From the NCBI GenBank assembly GCA_026692865.1, contig JAPLNI010000019.1, forward strand, positions 10,469 through 62,992: a stretch of DNA of 52,524 bases, given 5' to 3'. Below the pieces are notes generated by a model. That model searched no databases, was not told the DNA's origin, and saw nothing but the letters and a program-made list of their open reading frames with translations. Positions 19,539 to 29,600 of this stretch are shown one piece after another. This DNA is from Planctomycetota bacterium. Lineage in GTDB: Bacteria; Planctomycetota; Planctomycetia; Pirellulales; Pirellulaceae. The position numbers and the translations under genes are program-made. The first letter of the stretch is position 1. The number at the start of each line of letters is the position of its first letter.

Positions 19539-20579
19539 ATGGAAAACTCATCTGATAGACCCGCACGCCGCCGCCGATACTCGGGACGCAACCCGCAGAA
19601 TTTCGAGGACAAATATAAAGAGCATCGCTCCGAAGTCTATCCAAGCGATATCGCAAAGGTCATAGAACGAGGCCAAACCCCGGCCGGTATGCATCGCCCG
19701 ATCATGGTTTCGGAAATCCTTGATGCATTGCAGTTAGTTCCTGGAAATATTGCTGTCGATTGTACAGTTGGTTACGGTGGTCATGCTGGCGAAATGCTTT
19801 TGGCAATTCAACCCGGCGGAAAGTTCTTGGGTGTCGATGCGGATCCGCTCGAGCTGGCCAAAACAGAAGTTCGGCTCCGAGCGCTCGTTCCTGACGATGC
19901 ATCGATTGAATTGCGAAGGATGAACTTCGCTGGTCTGACGGCTTTCTTGATCGAGCAAGCCCCCGAGGGTGTTGATGCTCTGTTAGCCGACTTAGGCGTT
20001 TCGTCGATGCAGCTAGATGACCCCGCGAGGGGCTTTAGCTTCAAGTTTGACGGGCCGCTCGACATGCGAATGAATCCTCAGCGAGGACTGCCGGCAAGCG
20101 ATTGGTTGTTCACGATCGACCAAGCCACACTTAGCCAGATTCTTTTCGAAAACTCTGATGAAGCAAATGCGGAAACGATTGCCAAAGCGATTCTGCTTGC
20201 CCACGCGAAGCAGCCACTTCAAACGACATTGGCGCTGGTGCAAGTAATTCGTTCCAGCGTATTGAGACTGAGCGATGCTGATCAGGAAATGACGGTTCGT
20301 CGTGTCTTTCAAGCTCTCCGCATTGCTGTAAATGATGAGCTTCGATCGCTAGACGCATTTTTGAGGCAGCTACCCTACTGGATGAGAAAAGGAGGACGGA
20401 TTGCCATCCTCACTTTTCATTCGGGCGAAGATCGACGAGTCAAATCTGCGTTCAAACAAGGTTTACAAGAAGGACTTTACAGCCAAGTCTCCAGGGAAGT
20501 CATCCGAGCTTCAGCCGCCGAGCAGCGGTCTAATGGCCGCTCCAGCTCGGCAAAGCTTCGTGTAGCCATCCGAAGTTAA
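19539..20579 (+). CDS. rsmH: 16S rRNA (cytosine-1402-N4)-methyltransferase RsmH
   Basis: 346 residues from the ATG at 19539. It methylates N4 of C1402 in 16S rRNA using S-adenosylmethionine. Family signatures are clear: HRPIMVSEILDAL, the SAM-binding loop DCTVGYGGHAGEML, LGVDADP, LADLGVSSMQLDDPARGFSF followed by DGPLDMRMNP, GGRIAILTFHSGEDRRVK (the usual S-L-E-D is S-G-E-D) and the C-terminal SAKLRVA. The first 55 residues, up to HRPI, are an Arg-rich extension (RPARRRRYSGR) longer than in most homologues. In most bacteria rsmH opens the division and cell wall cluster; here it has no ftsL, ftsI or mur neighbours, as expected for planctomycetes with a dismantled cluster. Confidence 0.95.
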   Translation: MENSSDRPARRRRYSGRNPQNFEDKYKEHRSEVYPSDIAKVIERGQTPAGMHRPIMVSEILDALQLVPGNIAVDCTVGYGGHAGEMLLAIQPGGKFLGVDADPLELAKTEVRLRALVPDDASIELRRMNFAGLTAFLIEQAPEGVDALLADLGVSSMQLDDPARGFSFKFDGPLDMRMNPQRGLPASDWLFTIDQATLSQILFENSDEANAETIAKAILLAHAKQPLQTTLALVQVIRSSVLRLSDADQEMTVRRVFQALRIAVNDELRSLDAFLRQLPYWMRKGGRIAILTFHSGEDRRVKSAFKQGLQEGLYSQVSREVIRASAAEQRSNGRSSSAKLRVAIRS

Positions 20580-20592
20580 TGCGATTCGGATC

Positions 20593-20691
20593 TTACTTTT
20601 GCTTTGGAAGTGGCTTTGGGCCCTTCTTCTTGTCCTGCTTGGGCTTCATCGCCTTTTTGTCGTTTTTATTACTGTTATTCCCTTTTCCCAT
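20593..20691 (-). CDS. small lysine-rich protein, 32 residues
   Basis: The frame encodes MGKGNNSNKNDKKAMKPKQD then KKKGPKPLPKQK and stops at 20593-20595. Its ATG at 20691 is preceded at ideal distance by AAAGGAGA, one of the clearest Shine-Dalgarno sequences in the window, which is the main reason to accept so short a gene. The product has 12 Lys and one Asp, no hydrophobic core and no Cys, so it is likely disordered and could bind nucleic acid. Small basic proteins of this look occur in other bacteria, but I cannot name a family with certainty. It is convergent with rsmH, whose stop lies 13 bp away, and divergent from the gene at 20902. Confidence 0.7.
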   Translation of the reverse strand: MGKGNNSNKNDKKAMKPKQDKKKGPKPLPKQK

Positions 20692-20901
20692 GATGTTCTC
20701 CTTTACAAATCGGACCTAGAACTGAATCCATAGACCACGTTGGTTATCGACACAGTAAGTATAGCAGACTCCCACCGCAAGACCGTAAAAGACTTACCCA
20801 TTTTGATTCAAAGAGTACCCCAGGCGGGCTGGCAAGTTTGCAGTAACCAATCATAATTCATTACTTCCTCCCCTCAACCATTCTCCATAGGACCCCAACC
20901 G

Positions 20902-21783
20902 ATGACTCAATTTTTTGGTCAACCAATGCCTCGACGACAGTTGCTCAAAGCTGGAGTGTTCGCGTTCGCGTTGCCTGTTCTGCCGTCCATATCGTTTTCA
21001 TCGCAAGCATCAGCCTCTTCCGAAGATGCCGATCCATGGTTGGGATTGAAGGCAGGAGTCGCAACCTACACGCTTCGTGAACTTCCAATCGAGGAAGCGA
21101 TCAAGGCAATACAACGAGTTGGACTGAAGTACGTTTCGATTAAGAACGTGAAGAACCACATCGACTTGTCGCACTCAAGCGAAGAACGTAAGCGACGAGC
21201 TCAAATGTTTCGCGACGCAGGTATTACGCCGCTCAGCGTCGGTAACGTTCCCATGAAGAAAGGCGAAGAAGAAATCCGAGCGGCCTTCGAGTTCGCACGC
21301 GACGTTGGAGTCTCGACAATCGTGTGTGCACCTAGTCAAGACGCGATTCCATTGCTGGATAAAATGGTCAAGGAATTCGATATCAAGGTTGCGATCCACA
21401 ATCATGGACCAGAAGATAAAGCTGGATTTCCATCTCCATTCGACGCGATGAGAGCAATCGAAGGGGCCGACAAACGCGTCGGGCTTTGTATCGACGTTGG
21501 ACACACAGCACGCGCTGGAGTCGACCCAGCAGATTCGATTATCAAGTGCCAAGACCGACTTTATGATGTACACATCAAAGACATTTCCGCACTCGGTGAC
21601 AAGAATACTCCAATTGAATCAGGACGTGGAATACTCGACTCAAAAGCGATCCTCGCCGCCTTGCTAAAGATCAAGTATCAAGGGCTAGTCGGCTTCGAGT
21701 ATGAGAAGGACGGTAAAGATCCGGTTCCAGGACTCGCCGAGTCGGTAGGCTACAACAAAGGCCTATTGGTTGGACTCAAGTAA
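20902..21783 (+). CDS. Tat-exported sugar phosphate isomerase/epimerase-like TIM-barrel protein
   Basis: 293 residues. A twin-arginine signal ([19 protein letters not shown], residues about 10-28) suggests export in folded form, with cleavage probably near SQASA. The mature part is an AP-endonuclease-2 / xylose isomerase-like TIM barrel: [58 protein letters not shown] and [11 protein letters not shown] supply the His, Asp and Glu residues that bind metal in this superfamily. Planctomycetes carry many such paralogues, often annotated as hydroxypyruvate isomerase-like; the substrate cannot be told from sequence. The transposase gene follows 39 bp downstream on the same strand. Confidence 0.85.
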   Translation: MTQFFGQPMPRRQLLKAGVFAFALPVLPSISFSSQASASSEDADPWLGLKAGVATYTLRELPIEEAIKAIQRVGLKYVSIKNVKNHIDLSHSSEERKRRAQMFRDAGITPLSVGNVPMKKGEEEIRAAFEFARDVGVSTIVCAPSQDAIPLLDKMVKEFDIKVAIHNHGPEDKAGFPSPFDAMRAIEGADKRVGLCIDVGHTARAGVDPADSIIKCQDRLYDVHIKDISALGDKNTPIESGRGILDSKAILAALLKIKYQGLVGFEYEKDGKDPVPGLAESVGYNKGLLVGLK

Positions 21784-21822
21784 AGATTATTTCTGAGTTG
21801 TACTTGAAGAAAAGATTCGAAT

Positions 21823-22320
21823 ATGAATGACCCTATCGCCCTGTTTATCACTTGGCCTACGCATGGTACTTGGCTTCTCGGTGACGATCGGGGATGGGTT
21901 GAACTGACGCACGGATGGCAACTTCCGCCATCATCGCGGGACCTGGAATCATTGTCCCGTATGAAAGAGGATGTTTGTCTTTTTAGTACAGCAGAATGCA
22001 GAATCGTCGAAAAGCAAATCGTGGAATCATGTAAGCATCGACGATGGACATTGCACGCGATCAGTTGCCGAAGTAACCACATGCATCTGGTCATTCGTGC
22101 AATCAACACAAGCCCCAAGCAGATCCGAGAGGCATTGAAGGATTGGACAACGCGTCGACTGAAAGAACTTTCAGATCAAAATCGAGATCAATGGTGGGCA
22201 GAGCGAGGTAGCGTACGCTGGATATCAGATCTGGATGAACTCAAGCTCGCAAAGCAGTATGTCAACTCGACAAAAGAGTTCGAGAAAAAACCTGACAGTC
22301 AATCTGCCACAACTACCTAA
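21823..22320 (+). CDS. REP-associated tyrosine transposase (RAYT, Y1/IS200-like)
   Basis: 165 residues. The N-terminal FITWPTHGTWLLGDDRGWV block is typical of this single-domain transposase family. The HUH metal motif is NHMHLVI (His86, His88), and the likely nucleophile is Tyr146 in LAKQYVNS. Known RAYTs are single-copy domesticated relatives of IS200/IS605 TnpA. They lack flanking transposon ends and cut or join short palindromic REP sequences at a GTAG-like tetranucleotide. No IS ends or TnpB gene flank it. Palindromes containing GTAGGC (families A and B) are scattered around it, which makes it a plausible actor on them; this link is inference. It is convergent with the next gene, 8 bp apart. 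Confidence 0.8.
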   Translation: MNDPIALFITWPTHGTWLLGDDRGWVELTHGWQLPPSSRDLESLSRMKEDVCLFSTAECRIVEKQIVESCKHRRWTLHAISCRSNHMHLVIRAINTSPKQIREALKDWTTRRLKELSDQNRDQWWAERGSVRWISDLDELKLAKQYVNSTKEFEKKPDSQSATTT

Positions 22321-22328
22321 AGACGATC

Positions 22329-23096
22329 TCAATGTGCTTTACCGACAGGGACCGCTGTATTGATAAAAGATGGCAACGCGAATCCCCTTCCAGATTGCTT
22401 TGCGTTCATCGGCTTTGTTATCGACGATTCGATCTCGGCTTTCATCTGCCGGAGATAGTCGACTTCGAGAATTGGATTCCACTGCGAAAGAGCGGTCATT
22501 ACGTAGCTCTTCTTCAACGCGGCTAAAAGATCTGACATTTTCTCAATCGCAATCGCTTGTTTATCGTTTTTTTGAGCAAGTGACGGGTTGCTTTGAATAA
22601 CACGTCGAGCTTGTTCGATAGTTGGTTCAGCGGCAAGCAACACCCAGAAGATCATGGCCGCCGATACGCTTGTGCTCGCTAAGCCAAAGAGAAATCCCGC
22701 TCGGCGATCACACGCTTTGAAAGTTTCGTTTCTTCGAAGCAACGCGCCAACCACGATAAGAACAAGCGTTACAACGGCTCCCGCCACGAAGCCAGAAATC
22801 ATGAGCCCTGTCGATTGATCGATTGATTGTTTCCACTGGCCCTCGATATAGGGAATCAAACACTCCGCCGTGGGTTCTGCGAGCGCATAACCTGCATAGA
22901 ATCCGACCGATGATGCAAGAGTTCGCCACATGCCCCACAGATATCCGGCAATTCCGCCAATCAGCACTGCAACAACCGTCGACAGAGCGACCCAATCTTT
23001 GACCGACCAACAATGAACTGCGACGAAGCCGACGGCAAACAAAACTATCACCGACAAAATGGTTGTAATCGGAGAACTTGATTCAGGATCTTTCAT
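22329..23096 (-). CDS. CvpA-like membrane protein
   Basis: 255 residues from the ATG at 23096; an upstream TTG at 23159 would add 21 residues without a better signal. There are about four hydrophobic spans: ITTILSVIVLFAVGFVAVHC, WVALSTVVAVLIGGIAGYLW, MISGFVAGAVVTLVLIVVGA and FLFGLASTSVSAAMIFWVLL. A soluble tail of about 90 residues follows. The layout (four helices, Gly-rich turns, the R-R-N then D-R-R-A-G-F-L-F-G pattern before the last helix) resembles the CvpA / colicin V production family, whose role is unclear and possibly tied to envelope homeostasis. The match is to overall pattern, not a strong signature. Confidence 0.55.
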   Translation of the reverse strand: MKDPESSSPITTILSVIVLFAVGFVAVHCWSVKDWVALSTVVAVLIGGIAGYLWGMWRTLASSVGFYAGYALAEPTAECLIPYIEGQWKQSIDQSTGLMISGFVAGAVVTLVLIVVGALLRRNETFKACDRRAGFLFGLASTSVSAAMIFWVLLAAEPTIEQARRVIQSNPSLAQKNDKQAIAIEKMSDLLAALKKSYVMTALSQWNPILEVDYLRQMKAEIESSITKPMNAKQSGRGFALPSFINTAVPVGKAH

Positions 23097-23624
23097 GTTC
23101 GTAAAGCCTTCGATCGGCAGAGAATACAGGACGATAAAATGTATCTGTTGTAACACCAACGGTTACTCCAAATACTGTAGGTTACAAAATCGTGTAAGCG
23201 AACTACGATCAAGAAAACCAGCGGCATAAACGGCTTAACCCGAATAACTGGCACAGAACAGCAAATTTGGAGTGCTCCGGCTCGGCGGAACTTTAAGACT
23301 TATCTATCGGGTATCTATCGAAGAGGTCTCCGTGAACCCAACGACGATCCATCTCGTGAGCTTTTTCATTTTGCGTCCAGTCGCTCGCCCAAAAGCAGTG
23401 ACAAGTCACAGCACTCCAAATTTGGACTGCTCCGGCTCGGCGGAGCTTTAAGACTTATCTATCGGTGATCAATCAGAAAAGTTTTTGCTAACAAATGGTT
23501 CAGTTATCACGCGAGGCTTTTTCTTTTCGTCACATCGCTCGCCCGAAAGCTGTGACAAGTCACAGCACTCCAAAGGAGAGCACTCCAAAGTTACAACTTT
23601 AAGACCTATCCGTTGTTTGTGATG
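23097..23624. other. gene-free stretch carrying the family C repeats
   Basis: Positions 23264-23612 are repeats (annotated separately). The remaining 23097-23263 should include the promoter of the CvpA-like gene; no further gene is seen. No remnant of a GH94 domain was recognised here. Confidence 0.5.
23264..23612. repeat. family C MITE-like element, two tandem copies plus a fragment
   Basis: Two copies of about 157 bp lie head to tail (23264-23420 and 23418-23574) sharing a junction. Each begins TTTGGA(G/C)TGCTCCGGCTCG, continues with CTTTAAGACTTATCTATCGG, and ends with CGCTCGCCC(A/G)AAAGC, a GTGACAAGTCAC palindrome and AGCACTCCAAA. The outer 11 bp are inverted repeats of each other, as in a MITE. 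A third fragment (about 23575-23612) carries CACTCCAAAG and TTTAAGACCTATCCG. The block lies between the stop of the GT84 gene (23625) and the CvpA-like gene. Confidence 0.8.
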
Positions 23625-26600
23625 CTAAGAATGATTTCGAAACTTTTGGAGCAACTTCAAGGCTCGTGCAAGATTGTCGCCAACGCCGAGCAGGAAACGA
23701 ACTGTTTGTTGTTTGTTGGGATCGATAGTCACTCGGGTTTGGATTACACCGCAAGGGTCCCGCCCTGCACCGACTTGATTGTCTAGCTGGTCCTCGTGTA
23801 GTCCGACTGGCATTTGCCAAGTTCCATTGCGGCCTAAAAAACTTTTTCGCGAACCGGTCAACGAACTCTCGGCTGCGAGAACTTGAAGAAACACGACCAA
23901 CTCTGGCCGACTGTTGTGATAAGAGTTCCTTGCAATCAACGCCCCGGTTTCCATATCGATTTGTGTTTCCATATGAAGCTGACTCTCCACTCGATCAACG
24001 TCTAGTGCAAGTTCGACGGCATAGGTAACGGAAAGATGCCTCACGCGATCACTATTATTCGTGATAGCAACGTCGATAAACTTCACCGCATCATTTGGAG
24101 CCATCGAAAAGCTTACCTGGCAGTTGAGCTCCTTGCATTCATGCGGAAGCAACCAAACCGCTTTGGTTCCATCTTCGAGAATTTCACTAATGTAAATTCG
24201 TTCTGCCGTACGATCAGTCGAGCCGGTTTTTCGTGGCGAAGTGATTCGATAACTGGGTAAGTCTACGAGCCACGTCGATTCAGCGTTTGCGGGCCCAACA
24301 TTTGAACTGATGAAAGAATTCGAAATAACTTTTAAGTCCGAGTGATTATCGTGATTTGAATTCAACTCGTAAGGTTGCTCTAACGGGGCTCTAATACTTG
24401 CTGCATTACTGGGCGATGACAACATCGCGGACTGAGACCTGGTGAGAAAGACCGATAATGACCCGAAATCGAGTGGCATGTATACAGTCGCAGTGCGTCT
24501 TAAGAATTCGATCTGCTTGTCACCTAGTTCACTTACTCGCAGAAGGAAGATCGAGCTATGAGATACCTCCATCGAGGATTGGATATCGCGTATTAATCCG
24601 ATCAACTGATCATGCAATCCATCGTAGTAGCTTCCCGGCGCCGCATTGAGCAAGACGACATCGTGGCGAACTCCACGCGACTCCAAAAAGCGATGAGCTT
24701 GTAATACTTCTTTGACCGCAGGAAGTTGCTCGGTCGAAATGATTTCGACTAAACAAATTGGCCAATCACCAGAGATACTCCATGGCCATAGATCAGCCTG
24801 TCCCATTGGACGATTTGCTTGATTGGCATCTTGCTGAGCAGCATAAATACCAACGCGTTGGCTATCATCGTCTGCAGAACTAAGATCGCCGGAAACTTGA
24901 TCCGAAGCCTTATCTAATTGCGATGGTAATTGCGAAGGCAAAGCCACTATACTGCAGCGGCCCGCATATCGATAGGCTTGTTCGGGGTACAAGATTGCAG
25001 ACGCCAAGCGTTGGAAGAGGTGGACATCCTTGGCGGTAAGAGATTGATGCTTCAGTTCTACCGGAACAAGTGCCCACGAAAGTTCGAAGGCACGTTGAAC
25101 ACCTCGTTGGGTATGGTAGGTCGCAGCGATCGCGAGCGACTCGGAGATTGATTGAGAGATGACCGTAGTCCAGGTCACCGTGACGCTTTCCCCTGGAGGC
25201 AACTCCACGCGACATCTCATCGATAGAATCGGGTCCTTGGTCGTGCCGGTCGTGCTGCTAAGTCGATCACTTTGCATCGCAATGGGCTGAGTCGTATCGC
25301 GATTAGTTCCAATAAAATTCGATCGGTCGGTCTCAAACGAAACAGTCGCCGCAACTTTAGGTGGAGCGGTCATTGTCTGCAGCACGCAAACGGCAATCAG
25401 ATGCGAATCGAATGGTTGGCGGACTGCGTATAGCGAATGGCTGCTCGCGTCATATCCCGTCTCGACAACTCGTTCTGAAAACGTTGGATCAAATCTTACA
25501 AAACGCGGTTTTGCCATAAGCAACTCGCAATAGGAAGTCACATCGAGATGTTTTGCAACCGTATCGTGATTGGTGATTCTCAGTTGCCGAATCTCAGCTG
25601 CAGATTCTGGTGAAAGGGTAATCTCCAATAGCGTTTCAATCGGCCCTTGTTCACGTCGATACTCGGTCTTATCGATCGAAAAGATAGTTTCATAGATGTC
25701 AGGAGTCGCAAGTGTTGGCTGGTAAGTTGCAGACCAAAATTGACCCGTTCCGATGTCTTTTAAATAGATGAAGCTACCCGCATTATCAAGCGTTGTATCA
25801 GGTTCCCAACGCGTGATTTGGAGATCTTGCCATTGCGTATATCCACCACCGGCTTGTGTGGTAAGAAGACTTGTGTGGTTGCCAGGAAGGTTGTTCGAGA
25901 GAACGTTTACGCGAGGAGCTTTCGAATCGACTCCCAAGATTCTGCGACTGACCAGCCCCTCGTCAGCAACGGCAATTGCTGGAGCTTCCGCTTCGTCAGG
26001 ATTGACTTGTGTTACGTGCGAGGCTGATGGAAGTTTTTCTTGGAGGAGCAACTCACTACTCTTGGCGAGTGGATGCATTGAGAATCGCTTTTGAATGCTT
26101 CCGGCATGCAAATAGTTTGCAAGCCCAAGGATCGCCATTCCTTGATGGTGCGCCATATAAGATTGGACAACCGCTGCCTTTTGATTTCGTCGAAGTCGCG
26201 ATGGGGTGTAATCGATCGCTTCATAAAAGCCCCAGTCCCCTTCGCCTTGTTCAGCACGCAACCAACGCAAGTTTTCGTAAGCGCCTTCCGGATCGATCGG
26301 AACCGCCATCAACGTCGAGTAGGGCGAGATAACGAGGTCTTTTGCCAGTCCGCGTTTCAAGCCAAGTCCTGGAACACCAAACGATTGGTAGTGATAGTCT
26401 GAATTCTTAGCCATGGCAGAAAAGCCAGACTCGGAAATACCCCAAGGAACACCCCGCGACTTGGCGTACTCCTGCTGATGATGAATGGCAGCTCGACAAG
26501 TTTCAGTGATGAGCGAAAGGTCGTAGCTCTTTTGAAACAGGGGAGGCATCAAGTATTCAAACATGGTGCCGCCCCAGGAAATCAAGCTGTACTTACCTGA

Positions 26601-29600
26601 TGCGATGGTGGATTTACGTCCAAGCTGGAACCAGTGATTACTTTCAACATCCCCTTTTGCGATTGCAAAGTAACTTGCCAAACGGGACTCGGAGCACAGC
26701 AGGTCGTAATGCGAACGATCGAGTTCGTCTGTTTCCAAGTTGAAACCGATCGAGAAAAGCTTACGGTGCGGATTGTATAAAAATCGAAAATCCATCTGCA
26801 TCAATGACTCTTCCGACCAATCCGAAAGAACTTTCATTCGATGTTTCAACGAATCGATAAACGCAACCGACTCGGTGAACCCAGGGACGGAATTCAACGA
26901 ATCCTTATGAGTCAGATTGAGATTCGCAATCGAACTTAGGCTCATCGCTTGGTTATAAGAAGTGCGAACAAACTCAGGAATTGAATCTTGAGACAGCCAT
27001 CCAAGTATCTTCCGGATGTCTCCCAAGACACCATCGACGCGATCGCAATAGAGGCGAATCTTACGAGCCAAATTACGCTGATCGATCGCCATGGCTTGCC
27101 CTTCGATCTGACGAAGGCTCTCCACCAGAGGCCGGATCGTGTCGCCTTGCTTCAGCCAGCCAAGTGGTTCATTTCCATTGGCGGGAAGTTGTTTCGAGAC
27201 TTCCGCAAGGAGTTGACGGACTGTTTGCGATACTCCCGAAAGGGGATCGGATGTGGAAGTGATTTGCCGGTCAATACGCTCAAGATGCGCCAGCAACCAC
27301 GCGTTTGAATCACGTATTCCGACTGTTAAAAATTCTCCGAATATCGGTCGATTGAGATAGTCTTCCAAGCCAGTCCGCAGCGTCATCAGACAAACCGCGA
27401 GATTCCCACTATCAACGGTCGATACGTACCGCGGTGGCAGGGTCGAGCATGTTGCCGTGTCATACCAGTTGAGCCAATGCCCTCGATACTTATACAGACC
27501 GTTCCACGATGCAACGTTCTTTTCTAAGAGCGCAACCATCTTCTCTATGCCGATAAGACCAAAGTCTCGCGCGATCAGAGCGCACACGAGAAACAATCCT
27601 TCGTTGGTTGGCGAAATCCGCATCGCGACTTTTTCGCTTGGGTATTCCTGCACATTATCCGGAGGAAGCCAGTTACCCGCTTGGTCGACAAACTGCTCCA
27701 GGAATCCCCAAGTTGCCGACAAGACGCCGCGCAGTTCAGTTCGTTGCTTGGCCGAGAGGGCGGTCTTCTTGACGACCTTTACACGGCTGATTTGGTCTGT
27801 GATCCAAGGAGCAAGGATCCAACCGACAATCCAGGGCAAGGCGTAAAGCCGACTATTGCCGGGAAGCAATATCGCCAACACTAGACCAAGCATCGGCAAG
27901 TACCAAAGTTGTTGATAAATTGCCCATCGCTTTTTACTCAAGCGCGATTCGGCTGCTTGTGCTGTTTCCCACTCGAGCAATTTCTTGTTTGAAACTAGCA
28001 TGCGATAGTTGCTTCTAATAATCGCATCGACCATTTGAACTGCTTTGTGCGGGAGCAGCATCGCCGAATAGAGGCATTGCTCGATGGTGAACCACCACTG
28101 CTTTGCCATGTGCGAAAGAACCGCGAGTGGCTTACGCAATTGACGATAGCCGAGAACCCAATCGATCGTTCCGCCAACGATCGCCAAGATTGCAGGGAAC
28201 AAGGCAATGACTATCGCGACGACCGACCACGAGTAAGCTTGCGCGGAGGCCGCGAACCAAGCGACCAGCAGCATCGCGAGGGTTGAAGGTACTACCAAAC
28301 TGCGTCGCAAATTGTCGACTATTTTCCAACGCGACAGCATTGATAGAGGATTTGGCTTTGTCCCCGAGACGTACGGAACTTTCGAGAAAAGCCACGGACT
28401 AATCTGCCAGTCGCCGCGAACCCAACGATGCATCCGCTTTGCATCGGCGTCGTAACGAAGCGGGTAGCCATCGAAGACTTCTATGTCGCTCACTACAGCA
28501 ACGCGAGCGTGACACCCTTCGATCAAATCGTGGCTAAGAATGGTATTTTCCGGAAACGCATCGTCGACCGCTCGTTCAAAGGCGTGTAAGTCATAGATCC
28601 CTTTACCGGTGAAACTTCCTTCACCAAAAAGATCTTGATAAACGTCGGATGCTGCTGTTACGTACGGATCTAGCCCCGCCGAAGAAGCCATGACGCGAAC
28701 GTAACGCGTTGCAGTTACATCAGCCAAATGAATCGTGACGCGTGGCTGTAAAATCGAGTAACCCGTGCGCACAATATTGCCACGACCCAAATGTGGTCGA
28801 TTCAACGGATGAGCCAACGTTCCGATCATCTTCTTTGCGGAATCTCGCGGCAATTGCGTATCGGCATCGAGAGTCACGACAAATGGATGGCGTGTTGGAT
28901 TGTGGAACTGAGCTAACCTTTGACGGTCTCCCTCTTGAACAACGTAGGAAGTAGAAGAGTCGCCACGCAGCAACTTACCGAACTCCATTAGCTTGCCACG
29001 CTTCCGTTCCCAGCCCATCCAAGCTCCCTCGGATGGATTCCATAGTCGAGCTCGATGAAAGAGATAAAACGGCCCTTGAGCTTTTCCATATTTGGCATTC
29101 AATCGACGAATACCGGCGATGGCTTCTTGTAGCTTTTCTTCGTCGTCTGGCATGTTCGGTTGGGGTGCATCCGAAAAGTCGGTCAGCAACGCAAACGAAA
29201 GCGATGGGTCAGGATTGTTGAGATAGTGGACCTCCAGCTTGTCGATGAGCGACCGAGCTTCTCGAATCGACGAGAGCATTGATGGAACGACGATGATCGT
29301 GGGGAACTCCTCCGGTACTCCATCTCGAAAAGCAAGCTTCGGAAGCTTCTTCGGCTTGAACAGTCGCGTGATCATCATGCTGTGCATCAACATCGCAACA
29401 TCAGATGCCGGAAGCACTGCCAGTAGTGCAATCAAAATCGCGATTGGCCACCAAAGAGAAGCGGTCGCAGTGAACCATAGTATGGTAATCAAGACGAACA
29501 GCGTGATTGCAGCCAATCCACCGAAGTAGACTGTGTGCGGATGCCGCCGCATATTCTCCAGCAATCGTTGCGAAGGTGAAGCATGCAGAGCAAGCTTGTC

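Noticed and set aside
21823-22320. Active IS200/IS605 insertion sequence
   Set aside because: No TnpB, no end hairpins flanking the gene, and the sequence resembles single-copy RAYT proteins.
23264-23612. CRISPR-like tandem repeat
   Set aside because: Only two full units of about 157 bp with inverted ends and no unique spacers; the structure is that of a MITE.
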